64,000 nucleotides of DNA from Niveibacterium sp. SC-1 (GCF_038235435.1 NZ_CP151275.1:3100001-3164000), one strand, 5' to 3'; counted from the first letter of the stretch, positions 28,145-37,134 are shown. The notes: generated by a model from the sequence alone, not told the origin. A program made the numbers and translations.

Positions 28145-28828
28145 TCAAGCGAGCGCGCGCAGGCAACCGTCCGCGAGTTCGAAACGACGGTCAGCCCGTG
28201 CCGCCAGCTGCGGGTCGTGCGTGACGATCACGACCGCCGTGCCCAGGCGTTCGCGCAGCGAGAGCATCACACCGAAGACCGTCTCCGCGGTATGCCGGTC
28301 GAGGTTGCCGGTGGGCTCGTCGGCGAGCAGGCAGGCCGGACCGGTGACCAGGGCGCGCGCGATGGCGGCGCGTTGGCGTTCGCCGCCGGACAACTCGCCG
28401 GGGGCGTGCTCCAGGCGATGCGCCAAACCGACCGCCTCCAGCATCCGCGCAGCTTCCGCCTCGGCCTGGGGGCGGGGCATGCGACGGATCAGCAGCGGCA
28501 TCGCGACGTTTTCCAGCGCGGAGAACTCGGGCAGCAGATGGTGGAACTGGTAGACGAAGCCCAGCGCCCGGTTGCGCATCTGGCCGCGCTCGGTCTCCGA
28601 CAGGCCCGAGAAATCGCGCCCCTGCAGGCTGACGCTCCCCGCACTGGGCGCATCCAGCCCGCCCAGCAAATGCAGCAGCGTGCTCTTGCCGGAGCCGGAA
28701 GCGCCGATGATCGCCACGCTTTCGCCACGCGCGACTTCCAGCTCGATGTCATCGAGCACCTTGACCGCGGCCTCACCGCGACCGTACTGGCGGGCCAGGC
28801 CGCGACAGGCGAGCACCGGATCACTCAT
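28145..28828 (-). CDS. lolD: Lipoprotein-releasing ABC transporter ATP-binding protein LolD
   Basis: 227 residues. Walker A is [18 protein letters not shown], the Q-loop [20 protein letters not shown], the signature [15 protein letters not shown] and Walker [22 protein letters not shown] Q-loop sequence separates LolD from other MacB-like ATPases. It powers extraction of outer-membrane lipoproteins from the inner membrane to LolA. The start overlaps the lolC stop by 8 bp. The lipoproteins in this window (entericidin, M48 protease, TssJ, TPR protein, 57509 protein) would be its clients. Confidence 0.95.
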   Translation of the reverse strand: MSDPVLACRGLARQYGRGEAAVKVLDDIELEVARGESVAIIGASGSGKSTLLHLLGGLDAPSAGSVSLQGRDFSGLSETERGQMRNRALGFVYQFHHLLPEFSALENVAMPLLIRRMPRPQAEAEAARMLEAVGLAHRLEHAPGELSGGERQRAAIARALVTGPACLLADEPTGNLDRHTAETVFGVMLSLRERLGTAVVIVTHDPQLAARADRRFELADGCLRALA

Positions 28829-30074
28829 AGCGCAGCGCCTCCGCAGGATTGACGCGTGCCGCGCGCCAGCTGGGGTAAAGCGCGGCAACCAGGGTGATGA
28901 AGAAGGCGAAGACGACAATCGTGCCCACGTCGCTCCACAGCAGCTGCGAGGGCAGCTCGGAGATGAAGTACACGTCCTTGGAAAGGAACTGGATGCCGAA
29001 GGTGCGTTCGATCGCCGGCACCACCACGTCGATGTTCAGCGCCAGCGCCACGCCGCCCGCCACGCCGAGCGCCAGCCCTGCGAGCCCGAGCAACGCGCCC
29101 TGTACCACGAAGATCGTCATGATCGATGGCGGGCTTGCGCCCAGCGTGCGCAGGATCGCGATGTCCGCACGCTTGTCCTGCACCGCCATCACGAGCGTGG
29201 AGACGATGTTGAAGGCCGCCACCGCGACGATCAGCGAGAGGATGATGAACATCACGTTCTTCTCGATCTGCACCGCGCGGAAGAAGTTGGCATGCGCGCG
29301 GGTCCAGTCGGTGACGCCGATCGAGCTGTCGTACTCGCGGGAAAGCTCGCGCGCGATCTGCGGCGCGGTGAACATGTCGTCCAGCGCGATGCGCACGCCG
29401 GTCACGCCCTCGCCCATGCGGTAGAGCGTCTGCGCGTCCTTCATGTGGATCAGCGCAAGGCTCACGTCGTACTCGTACATCCCGATCTCGAAGATGCCGA
29501 CCACGGTGAATTGCTTGAGTCGTGGCAGCAGGGCCGCCGGGGTCACCAGGCCGGTGGGCGCGATCACCGTGACCTTCTGGCCGGGCATTACGCCCAGCGA
29601 GCGCGCCAGTTCGGAGCCGAGGATGATGCCGAACTCGCCCGGCTTCAGATCCTCCAGATGCCCCGTCTTCATGTTCTTGGCGAAGTCCGCGACGCGGTCT
29701 TCGTCGGCCGGCAGCACGCCACGCACTACGGCGCCGCGCACGCTTTCGCCCAGCGCCAGCATGCCCTGCTGCTGCACATAGGGCGCCACCGCCTTGACCC
29801 CGGGATGCACGGCCGCGATCTTCGCCGCGGCGGGCCAGTCCTGCAGGTCGCCCTCGTAAGCCACGACCTGCGCATGCGCGGCCACGCCGAGGATGCGGGT
29901 ACGCAGCTCGCGCTGGAATCCGTTCATCACGGACAGCACGACGATCAGGGCAGCCACGCCGAGAGCAATGCCCAGCATGGAGACCATGGAAATGAAGGAA
30001 ATGAAACGATTGCCGCCGGCGGCGCGGCGTCTTGCGCGCACGTAGCGCAAGCCCACCAGGAGTTCGAAGCGCAT
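28821..30074 (-). CDS. lolC: Lipoprotein-releasing transporter membrane subunit LolC/E
   Basis: 417 residues from [22 protein letters not shown] first TM segment follows ([20 protein letters not shown]), then a long periplasmic domain (residues about 50-270) and three C-terminal TMs with the FtsX/MacB core. [16 protein letters not shown] right after TM1 is typical of LolC/LolE. Only one such gene is next to lolD, so a LolCD or LolF-type arrangement is possible, with the single subunit serving as a homodimer. Confidence 0.93.
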   Translation of the reverse strand: MRFELLVGLRYVRARRRAAGGNRFISFISMVSMLGIALGVAALIVVLSVMNGFQRELRTRILGVAAHAQVVAYEGDLQDWPAAAKIAAVHPGVKAVAPYVQQQGMLALGESVRGAVVRGVLPADEDRVADFAKNMKTGHLEDLKPGEFGIILGSELARSLGVMPGQKVTVIAPTGLVTPAALLPRLKQFTVVGIFEIGMYEYDVSLALIHMKDAQTLYRMGEGVTGVRIALDDMFTAPQIARELSREYDSSIGVTDWTRAHANFFRAVQIEKNVMFIILSLIVAVAAFNIVSTLVMAVQDKRADIAILRTLGASPPSIMTIFVVQGALLGLAGLALGVAGGVALALNIDVVVPAIERTFGIQFLSKDVYFISELPSQLLWSDVGTIVVFAFFITLVAALYPSWRAARVNPAEALRYE

Positions 30075-30135
30075 GTCGGCGCGGATGTTACACTCCGACG
30101 CCCGCTGCGCGGGAAGCCCTTGATTGGTTTGACGA

Positions 30136-31155
30136 ATGTCCCTGCAACTGCTCGTCCCCGGCCTGCTCTGGCCGCACCGTGACGCGCCTCCCGGATTGGA
30201 CCACCTGCAGCTGCCCGCGCTGAGCTGGCTTTTGGGGCGCGCGCGGGTGCAGGCGACGCCGTCGAGTACGCCGGAACACGCCTTCACAACGGCACTGGGT
30301 CTGGGCGACATGGGTGCCGCAGTACTGCGTCGCGCGGGCGAACCCGGAGCTGCGGCGCCGCAACCAGGCGAACGCTGGCTTTGCGCCGACCCGGCCAGCC
30401 TGCGCTTTGCCCGCGACCAGATGCTGCTCGCGGACGCCAGTGGACTGGAGCTCGGCGAGCCCGAGCGGCTGGCGATGGAACTTGCGTTGAAGGAGGTCCT
30501 CGCGCCCCACGGCGAGTTCTCGTTGCCGCATCCCCAGCGCGGTTATCTGCGTCTCGCAGCCCCTTCGGAAGCCATCTTCTCGGCACTCGACGACGTCGCC
30601 GGCCGTCCTGTTGCGTTCTTTCTCCCCGAAGGCGACAAGGGCCTGCGCTGGGGGCGGATCATCAACGAGGCGCAGATCGCGCTCCACGAGCTTCCCTTCA
30701 ACCAGTCCCGCAAATCAGCGCACAGGCCCGAGGCCAACACGTTGTGGTTCTGGGGTGAAGGCGTGGCGCCAGCGGCGGCCATTAACACCGACGTATCCGT
30801 CTTCGCCGAGGGCCTGCTGGCCGAAGGCTGCGCCCGCCTGGGCGGGCATTCGCCGCGGGGGCTTGATCAGTTCGCGAGCCACGCCGATGAGCGAGCGGTT
30901 GCGCTCAGCGAACGCCTGGATCGTGCCGCGCTCTTTGGCGACGCAGAGGCCTGGATGGCCGGGCTGGAGGCTCTGGAAACAGCAGTCTTCGAACCGGCGA
31001 TGCACGCGCTGCGCAAGCGTCGCGTCAGCGAGCTGGAAATCATCGCGCCCGAGCGCCATCGCGAAGGGCGCCACTACCACGTCACCGCGCGCCCCTGGGC
31101 CTTCTGGCTCAAGCCCGCACCGCTCACCGCCCTTCTCGACACCGCCGCACCATGA
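30136..31155 (+). CDS. RpfE-like conserved protein
   Basis: 339 residues starting MSLQLLVPGLLWPHRDAPPG. The sequence resembles proteins annotated as RpfE-type regulatory proteins or as phosphoglycerate-mutase-like, which are often found directly before recJ, as in the Xanthomonas rpf region. It contains ANTLWFWGEGVAP in the middle and EIIAPERHREGRHYHVTARP near the end. The biochemical role is not established. It overlaps recJ by ATGA. Divergent from lolC, with the 61-bp gap holding both starts. Confidence 0.75.
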   Translation: MSLQLLVPGLLWPHRDAPPGLDHLQLPALSWLLGRARVQATPSSTPEHAFTTALGLGDMGAAVLRRAGEPGAAAPQPGERWLCADPASLRFARDQMLLADASGLELGEPERLAMELALKEVLAPHGEFSLPHPQRGYLRLAAPSEAIFSALDDVAGRPVAFFLPEGDKGLRWGRIINEAQIALHELPFNQSRKSAHRPEANTLWFWGEGVAPAAAINTDVSVFAEGLLAEGCARLGGHSPRGLDQFASHADERAVALSERLDRAALFGDAEAWMAGLEALETAVFEPAMHALRKRRVSELEIIAPERHREGRHYHVTARPWAFWLKPAPLTALLDTAAP

Positions 31156-32846
31156 GCCGCATCAGCACCCGCGAGATCCCCGCCGCCGCCCTCACCCGCC
31201 TGACCGATGCGGGCCTGCCGCCCTTGCTTGCGCGTCTGTATGCCGCGCGCGGCATCGCCCGCAAGGAAGAGCTGGATACCGCCTTGTCCGCCCTGTTGCC
31301 GCCCGCAAGCCTGCGCGGCACGCAGGACGCCGCTGTACTGCTGGCCGACGCGATCGAGGCGGAAGCGCCGATGCTGATCGTGGCCGACTACGACTGCGAC
31401 GGCGCCACTGCCTGCGCCGTCGGCATCCGCGCGTTGCGCGCCTTCGGCGGCAAGGTCGACTACCTGGTACCGGACCGCTTTCGCTACGGCTACGGCCTCA
31501 CCCCCGCGATCGTCGAACTCGCCGCGCAACGTGAACCCGAACTACTGATCACGGTGGACAACGGCATCGCCAGCGTGGAAGGCGTCGCGCTCGCGCGTGC
31601 CCTGGGCATGACCGTACTCGTGACCGACCACCACCTGCCCGGCGACGCACTGCCCGAAGCGGACGTGATCGTGAACCCCAACCACCCGGAGTGCCGCTTC
31701 GCGAGCAAGCACATCGCCGGCGTGGGCGTGATCTTCTATGTGATGCTGGCCCTGCGCGCCGAACTGCGCGAGCGCGGCTGGTTCGCTGAGCGCGCGGAAC
31801 CCAAGCTCGCCGACCTGCTCGACCTGGTGGCGCTGGGCACCGTCGCCGACGTCGTGCGGCTGGACCACAACAACCGCATCCTGGTGCACCAGGGCCTCGC
31901 GCGCATGCGCGCCGGGCAGATGCAGGCGGGCGTGCGAGCCCTCTTCGCCGCTGCCGGACGCGAAGCCGCGCGCGCGGCGACCTTCGACCTGGGATTCGGC
32001 CTGGGGCCGCGCCTGAACGCCGCGGGCCGACTCACGGACATGTCGCTCGGGATCGAGTGCCTGATCTGCGATGACCCGCTGCGTGCGGTCGAACTCGCGC
32101 GCGAACTCGACCGCCTCAACCAGGAGCGCCGCGGGATCGAGCAGGACATGCAGTTCTCCGCCGACCTGATGCTGGAGACGCTCGCCAGCGCAGAAACCAG
32201 TGGCATTGCGCTGTTCGACCCCGACTGGCACCAGGGCGTGGTCGGCATCGTCGCCGGGCGGGTGAAGGAACGCCTGCATCGTCCGGTGATCGCCTTCGCC
32301 CGTTGCGGCGACGATCTGATCAAGGGTTCCGGCCGCTCGATTCCCGGCTTGCATCTGCGCGACGCGCTGGATCTGGTGAGCAAGCGCGAGCCGGACCTCA
32401 TCCGCACCTTCGGCGGCCACGCCATGGCCGCGGGCATCACGCTCGCCGAAGCGGATTTCCAGCGCTTCGCGCTTGCCTTCGACCGCATCGTCGCCGAGCT
32501 GGCGGACGAGGCCACGCTCAACCCGATGCGCGAAACCGACGGCACGCTCACCCCCGCTGAAATGAGCCTGGAAGCGGCCAAGCTGCTCGAACGCGAGATC
32601 TGGGGGCAGGGTTTCCCCGCGCCCGTCTTCGCCGATGACTTCGAAGTCGAGAACCAGCGCCTGCTCAAGGATTCACACGTCAAGCTGACCCTGCGCCGCG
32701 GCAAGGAATGCTTCGAAGCCATCCGCTTCCGCCATGCCGACCTCGCGCCCGAACGGCTACGCGTCGCCTTCCGGCTCGCCACCAACGAATACAAGGGTGC
32801 CGAAAGCCTGCAGCTACTGATTGACGATTGGGAAGCGCTGCCCTGA
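31152..32846 (+). CDS. recJ: Single-stranded-DNA-specific exonuclease RecJ
   Basis: 5'-3' exonuclease in recombination and mismatch repair, 564 residues. The DHH phosphoesterase motifs are IVADYDCDGATACAV (motif I), ITVDNGIAS (II) and VTDHHLPGDALPEADVIVNP (III). DHHA1 motifs include GRSIPGLHLRDAL and FGGHAMAAGITL. A C-terminal OB-fold domain is present. The gene ends 43 bp before the boundary of the integrated element and is not disrupted. Confidence 0.96.
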   Translation: MSRISTREIPAAALTRLTDAGLPPLLARLYAARGIARKEELDTALSALLPPASLRGTQDAAVLLADAIEAEAPMLIVADYDCDGATACAVGIRALRAFGGKVDYLVPDRFRYGYGLTPAIVELAAQREPELLITVDNGIASVEGVALARALGMTVLVTDHHLPGDALPEADVIVNPNHPECRFASKHIAGVGVIFYVMLALRAELRERGWFAERAEPKLADLLDLVALGTVADVVRLDHNNRILVHQGLARMRAGQMQAGVRALFAAAGREAARAATFDLGFGLGPRLNAAGRLTDMSLGIECLICDDPLRAVELARELDRLNQERRGIEQDMQFSADLMLETLASAETSGIALFDPDWHQGVVGIVAGRVKERLHRPVIAFARCGDDLIKGSGRSIPGLHLRDALDLVSKREPDLIRTFGGHAMAAGITLAEADFQRFALAFDRIVAELADEATLNPMRETDGTLTPAEMSLEAAKLLEREIWGQGFPAPVFADDFEVENQRLLKDSHVKLTLRRGKECFEAIRFRHADLAPERLRVAFRLATNEYKGAESLQLLIDDWEALP

Positions 32847-32889
32847 GCGGGCGGGGAAACAGCGGGGAAGCTAGGACTTGCTGGGAGGG

Positions 32890-32904
32890 TTGGTGCGACA
32901 GTAG
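32890..32904. repeat. Integrase-distal att core (degenerate tRNA-Thr 3' end)
   Basis: TTGGTGCGACAGTA here against TTGGTGCCGACAGTA at the tRNA: one missing base. The similarity runs on into the T-loop (GGGTTCGAAC against AGAATCGAAC). Both copies are in the same orientation, as expected for the two ends of an integrated element. The intact copy completes the functional tRNA. Confidence 0.65.
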
Positions 32905-32961
32905 GGTTCGAACACTGCCCTGCAAGCCGCTTGAACAGGCAATCTACGAGAACACGAAGTT

Positions 32962-32990
32962 CGATCTACCCCCAAAAGTACCCCCTGCCG
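32962..32990. repeat. Paired TACCCCC repeats, integrase-distal end
   Basis: TACCCCC at 32967-32973 and 32979-32985, twelve bases apart, preceded by TTCGATC and followed by TGCCG. The same pair with identical spacing and the same flanks occurs at 42313-42335 near the integrase. These are candidate arm-type binding sites for integrase or AlpA. The surrounding 32847-33262 stretch holds no other recognisable gene. Confidence 0.7.
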
Positions 32991-33262
32991 CGCGGCCCTC
33001 TGCAAGCACCACTCTCGATTGCCGACCAAGGGCAACGTGGTCGCCTCCGGACACGAAAAGTCACGATCCAGGCCTCAACGCTGCTACCGCCGATGACCAT
33101 GCTGAAAGCGATCTGCCCGAGCAAATAGGTATGCGCTATCGGCATTTGCCAACGCGATAGACGCCGACTTCAGAGCTGGCGCCGCTGCGCGCAGAAGATC
33201 ACAGCGGCGCACTGGCGCCCACTCCTACGATCCGCCGACATCACCAACAGAGGCGGACTCTC

Positions 33263-33865
33263 ATGCAATCGAAAGCCACCGGGCAGGATGCACTGGAACG
33301 GATGCGCGCTGCGCGGACGAAGCGAAAGGCGGGCTTGTGGGACGCCCCGCCGGCCGGGCCCGCAGGCGCCCTTGAGCGCGCCGGCATGGAGCTCGGCCGC
33401 CATTGGGCGCTGGATCCTGGCACGCGGGCGGGGAATTACGGCTGGAACATCCTTGAGGAAGACATCGCGCGAGTCGCGCTGCTTTTCAAACCGCTCGGCC
33501 CGCATGACGACGGCGAACTTCTGGCGGGTTGCCTCGAAGAAGCACTGGGATACGCCCCGAGGCATGCGATAGCCGAAGCGATCTTCGGCGCAGCAGAGCC
33601 GCCGGCCTTGTTGATCTACGGCTTCTTCAAAGGGGTCGCGCAGGTCAATGAGGCAATCGACGGCGCAGCGGGGGAAGCCGCGCTGGTGGCAGAGCTTGGG
33701 GTGCAGCTGACGCCGAAGAAGGCCCGGAAGAAGGCCGCGGCGGCCCTCGCCGAGCGCCTGGAGCATGCCCATGGCAGCGAGCTCGCCACCGTCGCGGCGG
33801 CCCGCAATGTCATCGTCACCCGCGAGCTCAAGCAGGCTGCGAAGGCGCGCCGCCAGGCGGGCTGA
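33263..33865 (+). CDS. Hypothetical protein of the integrated element
   Basis: 200 residues starting MQSKATGQDALERMRAARTK. It is soluble and mostly helical, with a hydrophobic stretch PPALLIYGFFKGVAQVNEAI near residues 112-132 and a Lys/Ala-rich tail (TPKKARKKAAAALAERLEHA, then LKQAAKARRQAG). No family recognised. It lies alone on the plus strand at the integrase-distal end, the usual place for cargo in satellites and small islands. Its reading frame continues past the TGA into the ParB-like fragment, but the two show no sign of having been one protein. Confidence 0.6.
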   Translation: MQSKATGQDALERMRAARTKRKAGLWDAPPAGPAGALERAGMELGRHWALDPGTRAGNYGWNILEEDIARVALLFKPLGPHDDGELLAGCLEEALGYAPRHAIAEAIFGAAEPPALLIYGFFKGVAQVNEAIDGAAGEAALVAELGVQLTPKKARKKAAAALAERLEHAHGSELATVAAARNVIVTRELKQAAKARRQAG

Positions 33866-34112
33866 AGGGCGTTCGCGAAAGAAAACCTCGGCAGACGGGA
33901 TCTGACGAAGGGGCAGAAGGCGATGCTCTATGCCGTGCGGTTTCCTGACAGCCAGCAGGGACAGGGCGGCGGGCGGGGTCTGAAGAAAACTTCTGTTGTT
34001 TCAACAGAAGTTTCGCGAGAGCGCATATCGCACGCGCGCTCCGTGCTGCGCTTCGCGCCTGAGCTTGTGGACCAGGTGATCGAGGGCGACCTCGGGCTGG
34101 ACGCCTCTTCAG
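33866..34112 (+). pseudogene. Fragment of a ParB-like / phage DNA-binding protein
   Basis: In one plus frame the sequence reads ENLGRRDLTKGQKAMLYAVR, then FPDSQQG, VSRERISHARSVLRFAPELV and DQVIEGDLGLD. The part LNxxRRxLTxGQxAM followed by a helix-turn-helix is the typical middle of ParB-like proteins of phages and plasmids. The N-terminal half is missing: a stop codon directly precedes the fragment. After GLDASSADEA the frame becomes the antisense of the HTH gene at 34109. An internal ATG at 33923 could allow a short product. Read as a decayed remnant. Confidence 0.55.
33987..34013. terminator. Perfect 12-bp inverted repeat downstream of the capsid/portal block
   Basis: AAACTTCTGTTG, loop TTT, CAACAGAAGTTT. 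It is A/T-rich in a GC-rich surrounding. On the minus strand it is followed by TCTTC after a TTT run, so it could end transcription of the portal block coming from the right. It also falls inside the ParB-like fragment. Confidence 0.45.
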
Positions 34113-34461
34113 CCGATGAGGCCGAGCTCGTCGTCGAGGTAGGCGCGTGCCGTGCGCGTCGTGACGCCGAGGCGCTGGGCGACTTCGGGGAGCGGCACGC
34201 CGGCAGCCGCGAGCGAGCGACCTGGACACGATCGGCGCGGGCCTGTGCAAGCACGGCACCACGGCGCAAGCCTGCCGCGCGTAGCGCCAGCACGCCGGCG
34301 TCGTCGACTGAGCGGGTCAGGGTCCAGCCTTGAGGAGCACCGACCTGGCGGGCCGGTCCGAGTCGGCGGGTAAATTCCTCGCGCCGAGCCTCGGGCGTGA
34401 GGTTCCCCCAGTAGCGCGCCTGACCAACGGCGAGCGGGCTACGCCACGGGCCGGCCGCCAT
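34109..34461 (-). pseudogene. Small HTH protein gene with apparent frameshift
   Basis: Starts at an ATG inside the portal 3' end. The first frame reads VGQARYWGNLTPEARREEFT, then LGPARQVGAPQGWTLTRS and VLAQARADRVQVARS. A good helix-turn-helix, AGVPLPEVAQRLGVTTRTAR followed by AYLDDELGLIG and a stop, lies in the next frame. The two join smoothly (VARS-LAAAG) if one four-base CTCG unit is restored in the GCTCGCTCGC run near 34209-34221, giving about 118 residues. The length of 353 bp is not a multiple of three, as expected. Seen: two frames. Inferred: slippage deletion or sequencing error. Confidence 0.6.
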
Positions 34462-35611
34462 CGTTGTTACCCAGGTCGGGGTAGCCGATACGGTTGCGCG
34501 CTTCGTCGGGAGTGAGGATGCCCGCGTCGACCAGCGTCCGCAGATAGTTCGCCGTTTCCACGCCGGGTTCGATGTTGAGCGACTCGGTGTCGAACGAGAC
34601 CCGGCGCCCCGCTGCGCGTTCCGCACCGGTGAGTAGCTTGCGGCTGAACTCGTCCTCGACGCGAATGAGCCAGGGCTTCAGCGAATGGAGCAGGAAGCCG
34701 CGGGAGGCGGCGACCGCCGAGTTGTAGGCGGAATCCGCATGCTCATTGAGTAGCGTGTTAGGCACGCCCCAGGCCCGGCCAATCTCCGCCTGGTAGGCGC
34801 GCCAGGTCTCCTCGAGCTGTAGCTGGATCGCGTCACCCAGCGAGCCGGTGCGCAACTTCATTCCCCAAGACAGCATCACCGAGCGGTGAGAAGACTGGCC
34901 GGTGGCCTGCTCGACTAACGCGTTTCGCAGCTGACGCATCTGCTCGACCGTGAGCTTCTCATCGCTCTCGAGCCAGGTGACGGGTGCCACAGCGTTACGC
35001 AACAACGCGGCCTGCGTGTCGCGAATCTGCAGAGCACTCGCCAGCGCCGGGGCGATCGCCTGGACCGGAGACTCGGCGAGCAGCGGATTGTGCGGCGAGG
35101 GGCGCCAGCGAATCAGGATCATGTCGGAGAGCGGCAAGACGGCCTCGGCATCACCCAGCGCGTCGTCGGCCGCGATGCGCACGTAGAAGGCAGTCCCGCC
35201 GGCCGCGCGCTCGATGCTGCAGCGCCAAGGCGCGACAAAGCTCATTGAGACAGGACCGCCGCGCGCATTGCGCGTGATCCGCAGCGCGCCAAAGCCGATG
35301 AGGGCCGCGGCATAGCCTGCGATGAGCAGGTCATCGGCCGCGAGATCGGCCAGGGCGCGGGCGGCGTCCGTCGCGCTCACCGCCACCTGCCCGCCGCCGG
35401 CCGGCCGATCGACGATCGCGCGCGGCAACAACAGGCCGTTCCCGTAGAGCATGCAGCAGCGCTCGACCGCCGCCAGGGCACGGGCAGCCTCCCATCCCAG
35501 GGGGCTCGCGCAAAGCGGATCCTGGGGCAGACCCGAGCCCTCCAGGCGCGCCCCTAGCCAGGGCAGCGCTGGCGCGAGCCAGGTCGCGACCGCCTGGCGC
35601 AGGGTGGGCAC
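34439..35611 (-). CDS. Phage portal protein, HK97 family
   Basis: 390 residues from a GTG that directly follows the TAA of the capsid gene (no gap). Typical portal features include VTWLESDEKLTVEQMRQLRN in the middle and WRAYQAEIGRAWGVPNTLLNEH towards the end. The region SAYNSAVAASRGFLLHSLKPWL precedes the helical crown. Portals form the twelve-subunit ring through which DNA enters the head. The protein is of normal length and has no visible disruption. Unusually, it lies after the capsid gene rather than before it. Confidence 0.88.
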   Translation of the reverse strand: MPTLRQAVATWLAPALPWLGARLEGSGLPQDPLCASPLGWEAARALAAVERCCMLYGNGLLLPRAIVDRPAGGGQVAVSATDAARALADLAADDLLIAGYAAALIGFGALRITRNARGGPVSMSFVAPWRCSIERAAGGTAFYVRIAADDALGDAEAVLPLSDMILIRWRPSPHNPLLAESPVQAIAPALASALQIRDTQAALLRNAVAPVTWLESDEKLTVEQMRQLRNALVEQATGQSSHRSVMLSWGMKLRTGSLGDAIQLQLEETWRAYQAEIGRAWGVPNTLLNEHADSAYNSAVAASRGFLLHSLKPWLIRVEDEFSRKLLTGAERAAGRRVSFDTESLNIEPGVETANYLRTLVDAGILTPDEARNRIGYPDLGNNDGGRPVA

Positions 35612-37117
35612 TTACTTCGCCTTGACGGTGCGCGCGGTGGCGGCGGTGCTCGTCGTGAGGTCCCCGTAGAGCACCAGCGCCGGGCGCCGCGAGATCGCCA
35701 GGGCGCGCGTCTCGGCAAGCAGGGTGCGCATGTTCTTGGACCAGTCGTCCCCATCGAGTCCGATCTCGACGGCGACTTGCTCGCGCATCGCCAGGGCGAC
35801 CGCCGAGGTATCGAAGGCGAGCGCCTTGCCGGCGGGAATCGCGGGCACCTGCACGACAGTCGCATCAATCTGCGGCGCGACCAGATACACCCCGCTGGTG
35901 TCGGCCTTGGTGAGCTTCATCTCCAGCGCATCGGCCGGATTGACCGCGACGACGATGCTCTTCGCCCCTGCCTGCTGCAGTGCTGAGACCATGCGGGCGA
36001 TGCCGTCGAAGATGTTGTCGCCCAGCACCGCACCGGTCCACGGGGTGAAGGCGCCAGCAGTCGTGAGGTGCGTGAACGCCTCGGCGTCCAGCCGATCGAG
36101 CACCAGGCCCGTGAGCGTGGAGTCGAGCAGCCCCTGCACGGCCGGCAGGTCCGCGAGCAGCTGCTTCGTGACCTTCGTCAAGACCGCGATCGTCGGGATT
36201 TCCTGCGTCACCGCCGTGGCGGTGAAGGCCTGGTAAGGCTTGGCGGTCCCTTCGGGCACCACCGCGGCCGAGTTGCCGGTCGGCGTGAGCACGTCATAGA
36301 GGACGGAGCCCGCGCTCACCGGGTAGTCAGCGAGGTAGTCGATCAACCGCGGCAGCGGCACATAGCTGGTATCGACCCCCAAAAAGGCGGGCTGTACGGT
36401 CACCGGCGTATTGCCTGCGCCCGTAATCGCCTGGGTGCCAAGCGCGCGGCGGCGGAAGGGAAACTCATCGCGCACGGCACCGCCTTTTGCGGCCCGGGTG
36501 AGCAGATCGGACCGCGCGACGGCCTGACCCAGCGAGCGCGCAACGGGCGCCACCGGGACCGTTTGCGGAGCACTGGCGGGCGTTGCCGCGACAGGGGTGG
36601 ACGGCGGGACGACGGCCGGGACTTCAGCGACGGGATCAGGCATGGCGGGCACCTCTTCTAGAAGGGCGGGAGCGGCACGCGCGACGATGAGCGCGTCAGG
36701 ATTGGCCGGCAGGGTGACGACAGACACTTCGGCGAGACTCCAGCGGGTGAAACGCTGGCCCGCGCCGGGGATGGGTTCGGCCTCGATGGGCAGGAAGCCC
36801 GCCGAGACGGCGTTGAGCACGCCTTCTGCAATGAGGGTTCGCACGCGATCAGCTGCGGCCGACACGCCGGCGGAGGCGAGACGAAAGCGGGCGACCAGGC
36901 GATCGGCGAGGCGCTCGAGGGAAACCATGCGCCCGATGGGCTCGTTGCGATCGTGTTCGCAGAGCAGCACCGGGTTCGCTTCGTAGTCCGCGAGCTCCGC
37001 ACCGGCGATGTGGAGCTCGTCGCCGTAGGCGTCGCGCCGTTCGGTCGCCACGATCGCGGTGAACTCACCGGTTTCGGTGATGCCGTGGGCATCGATGGGA
37101 GCGGCGCGGGTCTTCAT
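35612..37117 (-). CDS. Prohead protease / major capsid protein fusion, HK97 type
   Basis: 501 residues. Residues 1-150 are an S78-type prohead protease: ITETGEFTAIVATERRDAYG, His55 in LLCEHDRNEPIGRM, Ser105 in AVSAGFLPIE and an acid near 130 in WSLAEVSVVTLPANP. A Pro/Ala/Val-rich linker of about 55 residues follows. Residues 210-501 are an HK97 major capsid protein, with PLPRLIDYLADYPVSAGSVL, VVPEGTAKPYQAFTATAVTQ and LLAETRALAISRRPALVLYG. In HK97-like phages these are usually separate genes. The fused form is known in some phages and would place one protease on every capsid subunit until self-cleavage. Confidence 0.88.
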   Translation of the reverse strand: MKTRAAPIDAHGITETGEFTAIVATERRDAYGDELHIAGAELADYEANPVLLCEHDRNEPIGRMVSLERLADRLVARFRLASAGVSAAADRVRTLIAEGVLNAVSAGFLPIEAEPIPGAGQRFTRWSLAEVSVVTLPANPDALIVARAAPALLEEVPAMPDPVAEVPAVVPPSTPVAATPASAPQTVPVAPVARSLGQAVARSDLLTRAAKGGAVRDEFPFRRRALGTQAITGAGNTPVTVQPAFLGVDTSYVPLPRLIDYLADYPVSAGSVLYDVLTPTGNSAAVVPEGTAKPYQAFTATAVTQEIPTIAVLTKVTKQLLADLPAVQGLLDSTLTGLVLDRLDAEAFTHLTTAGAFTPWTGAVLGDNIFDGIARMVSALQQAGAKSIVVAVNPADALEMKLTKADTSGVYLVAPQIDATVVQVPAIPAGKALAFDTSAVALAMREQVAVEIGLDGDDWSKNMRTLLAETRALAISRRPALVLYGDLTTSTAATARTVKAK

Positions 37118-37134
37118 GCGCGCGAGCCTACGCC

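Noticed and set aside
33263..34333. One plus-strand frame running from the 33263 gene through a single TGA into the ParB-like fragment, as if one gene with a nonsense codon
   Set aside because: The first part is complete with a basic tail and bears no resemblance to the missing ParB N-terminus; the shared frame is probably chance.
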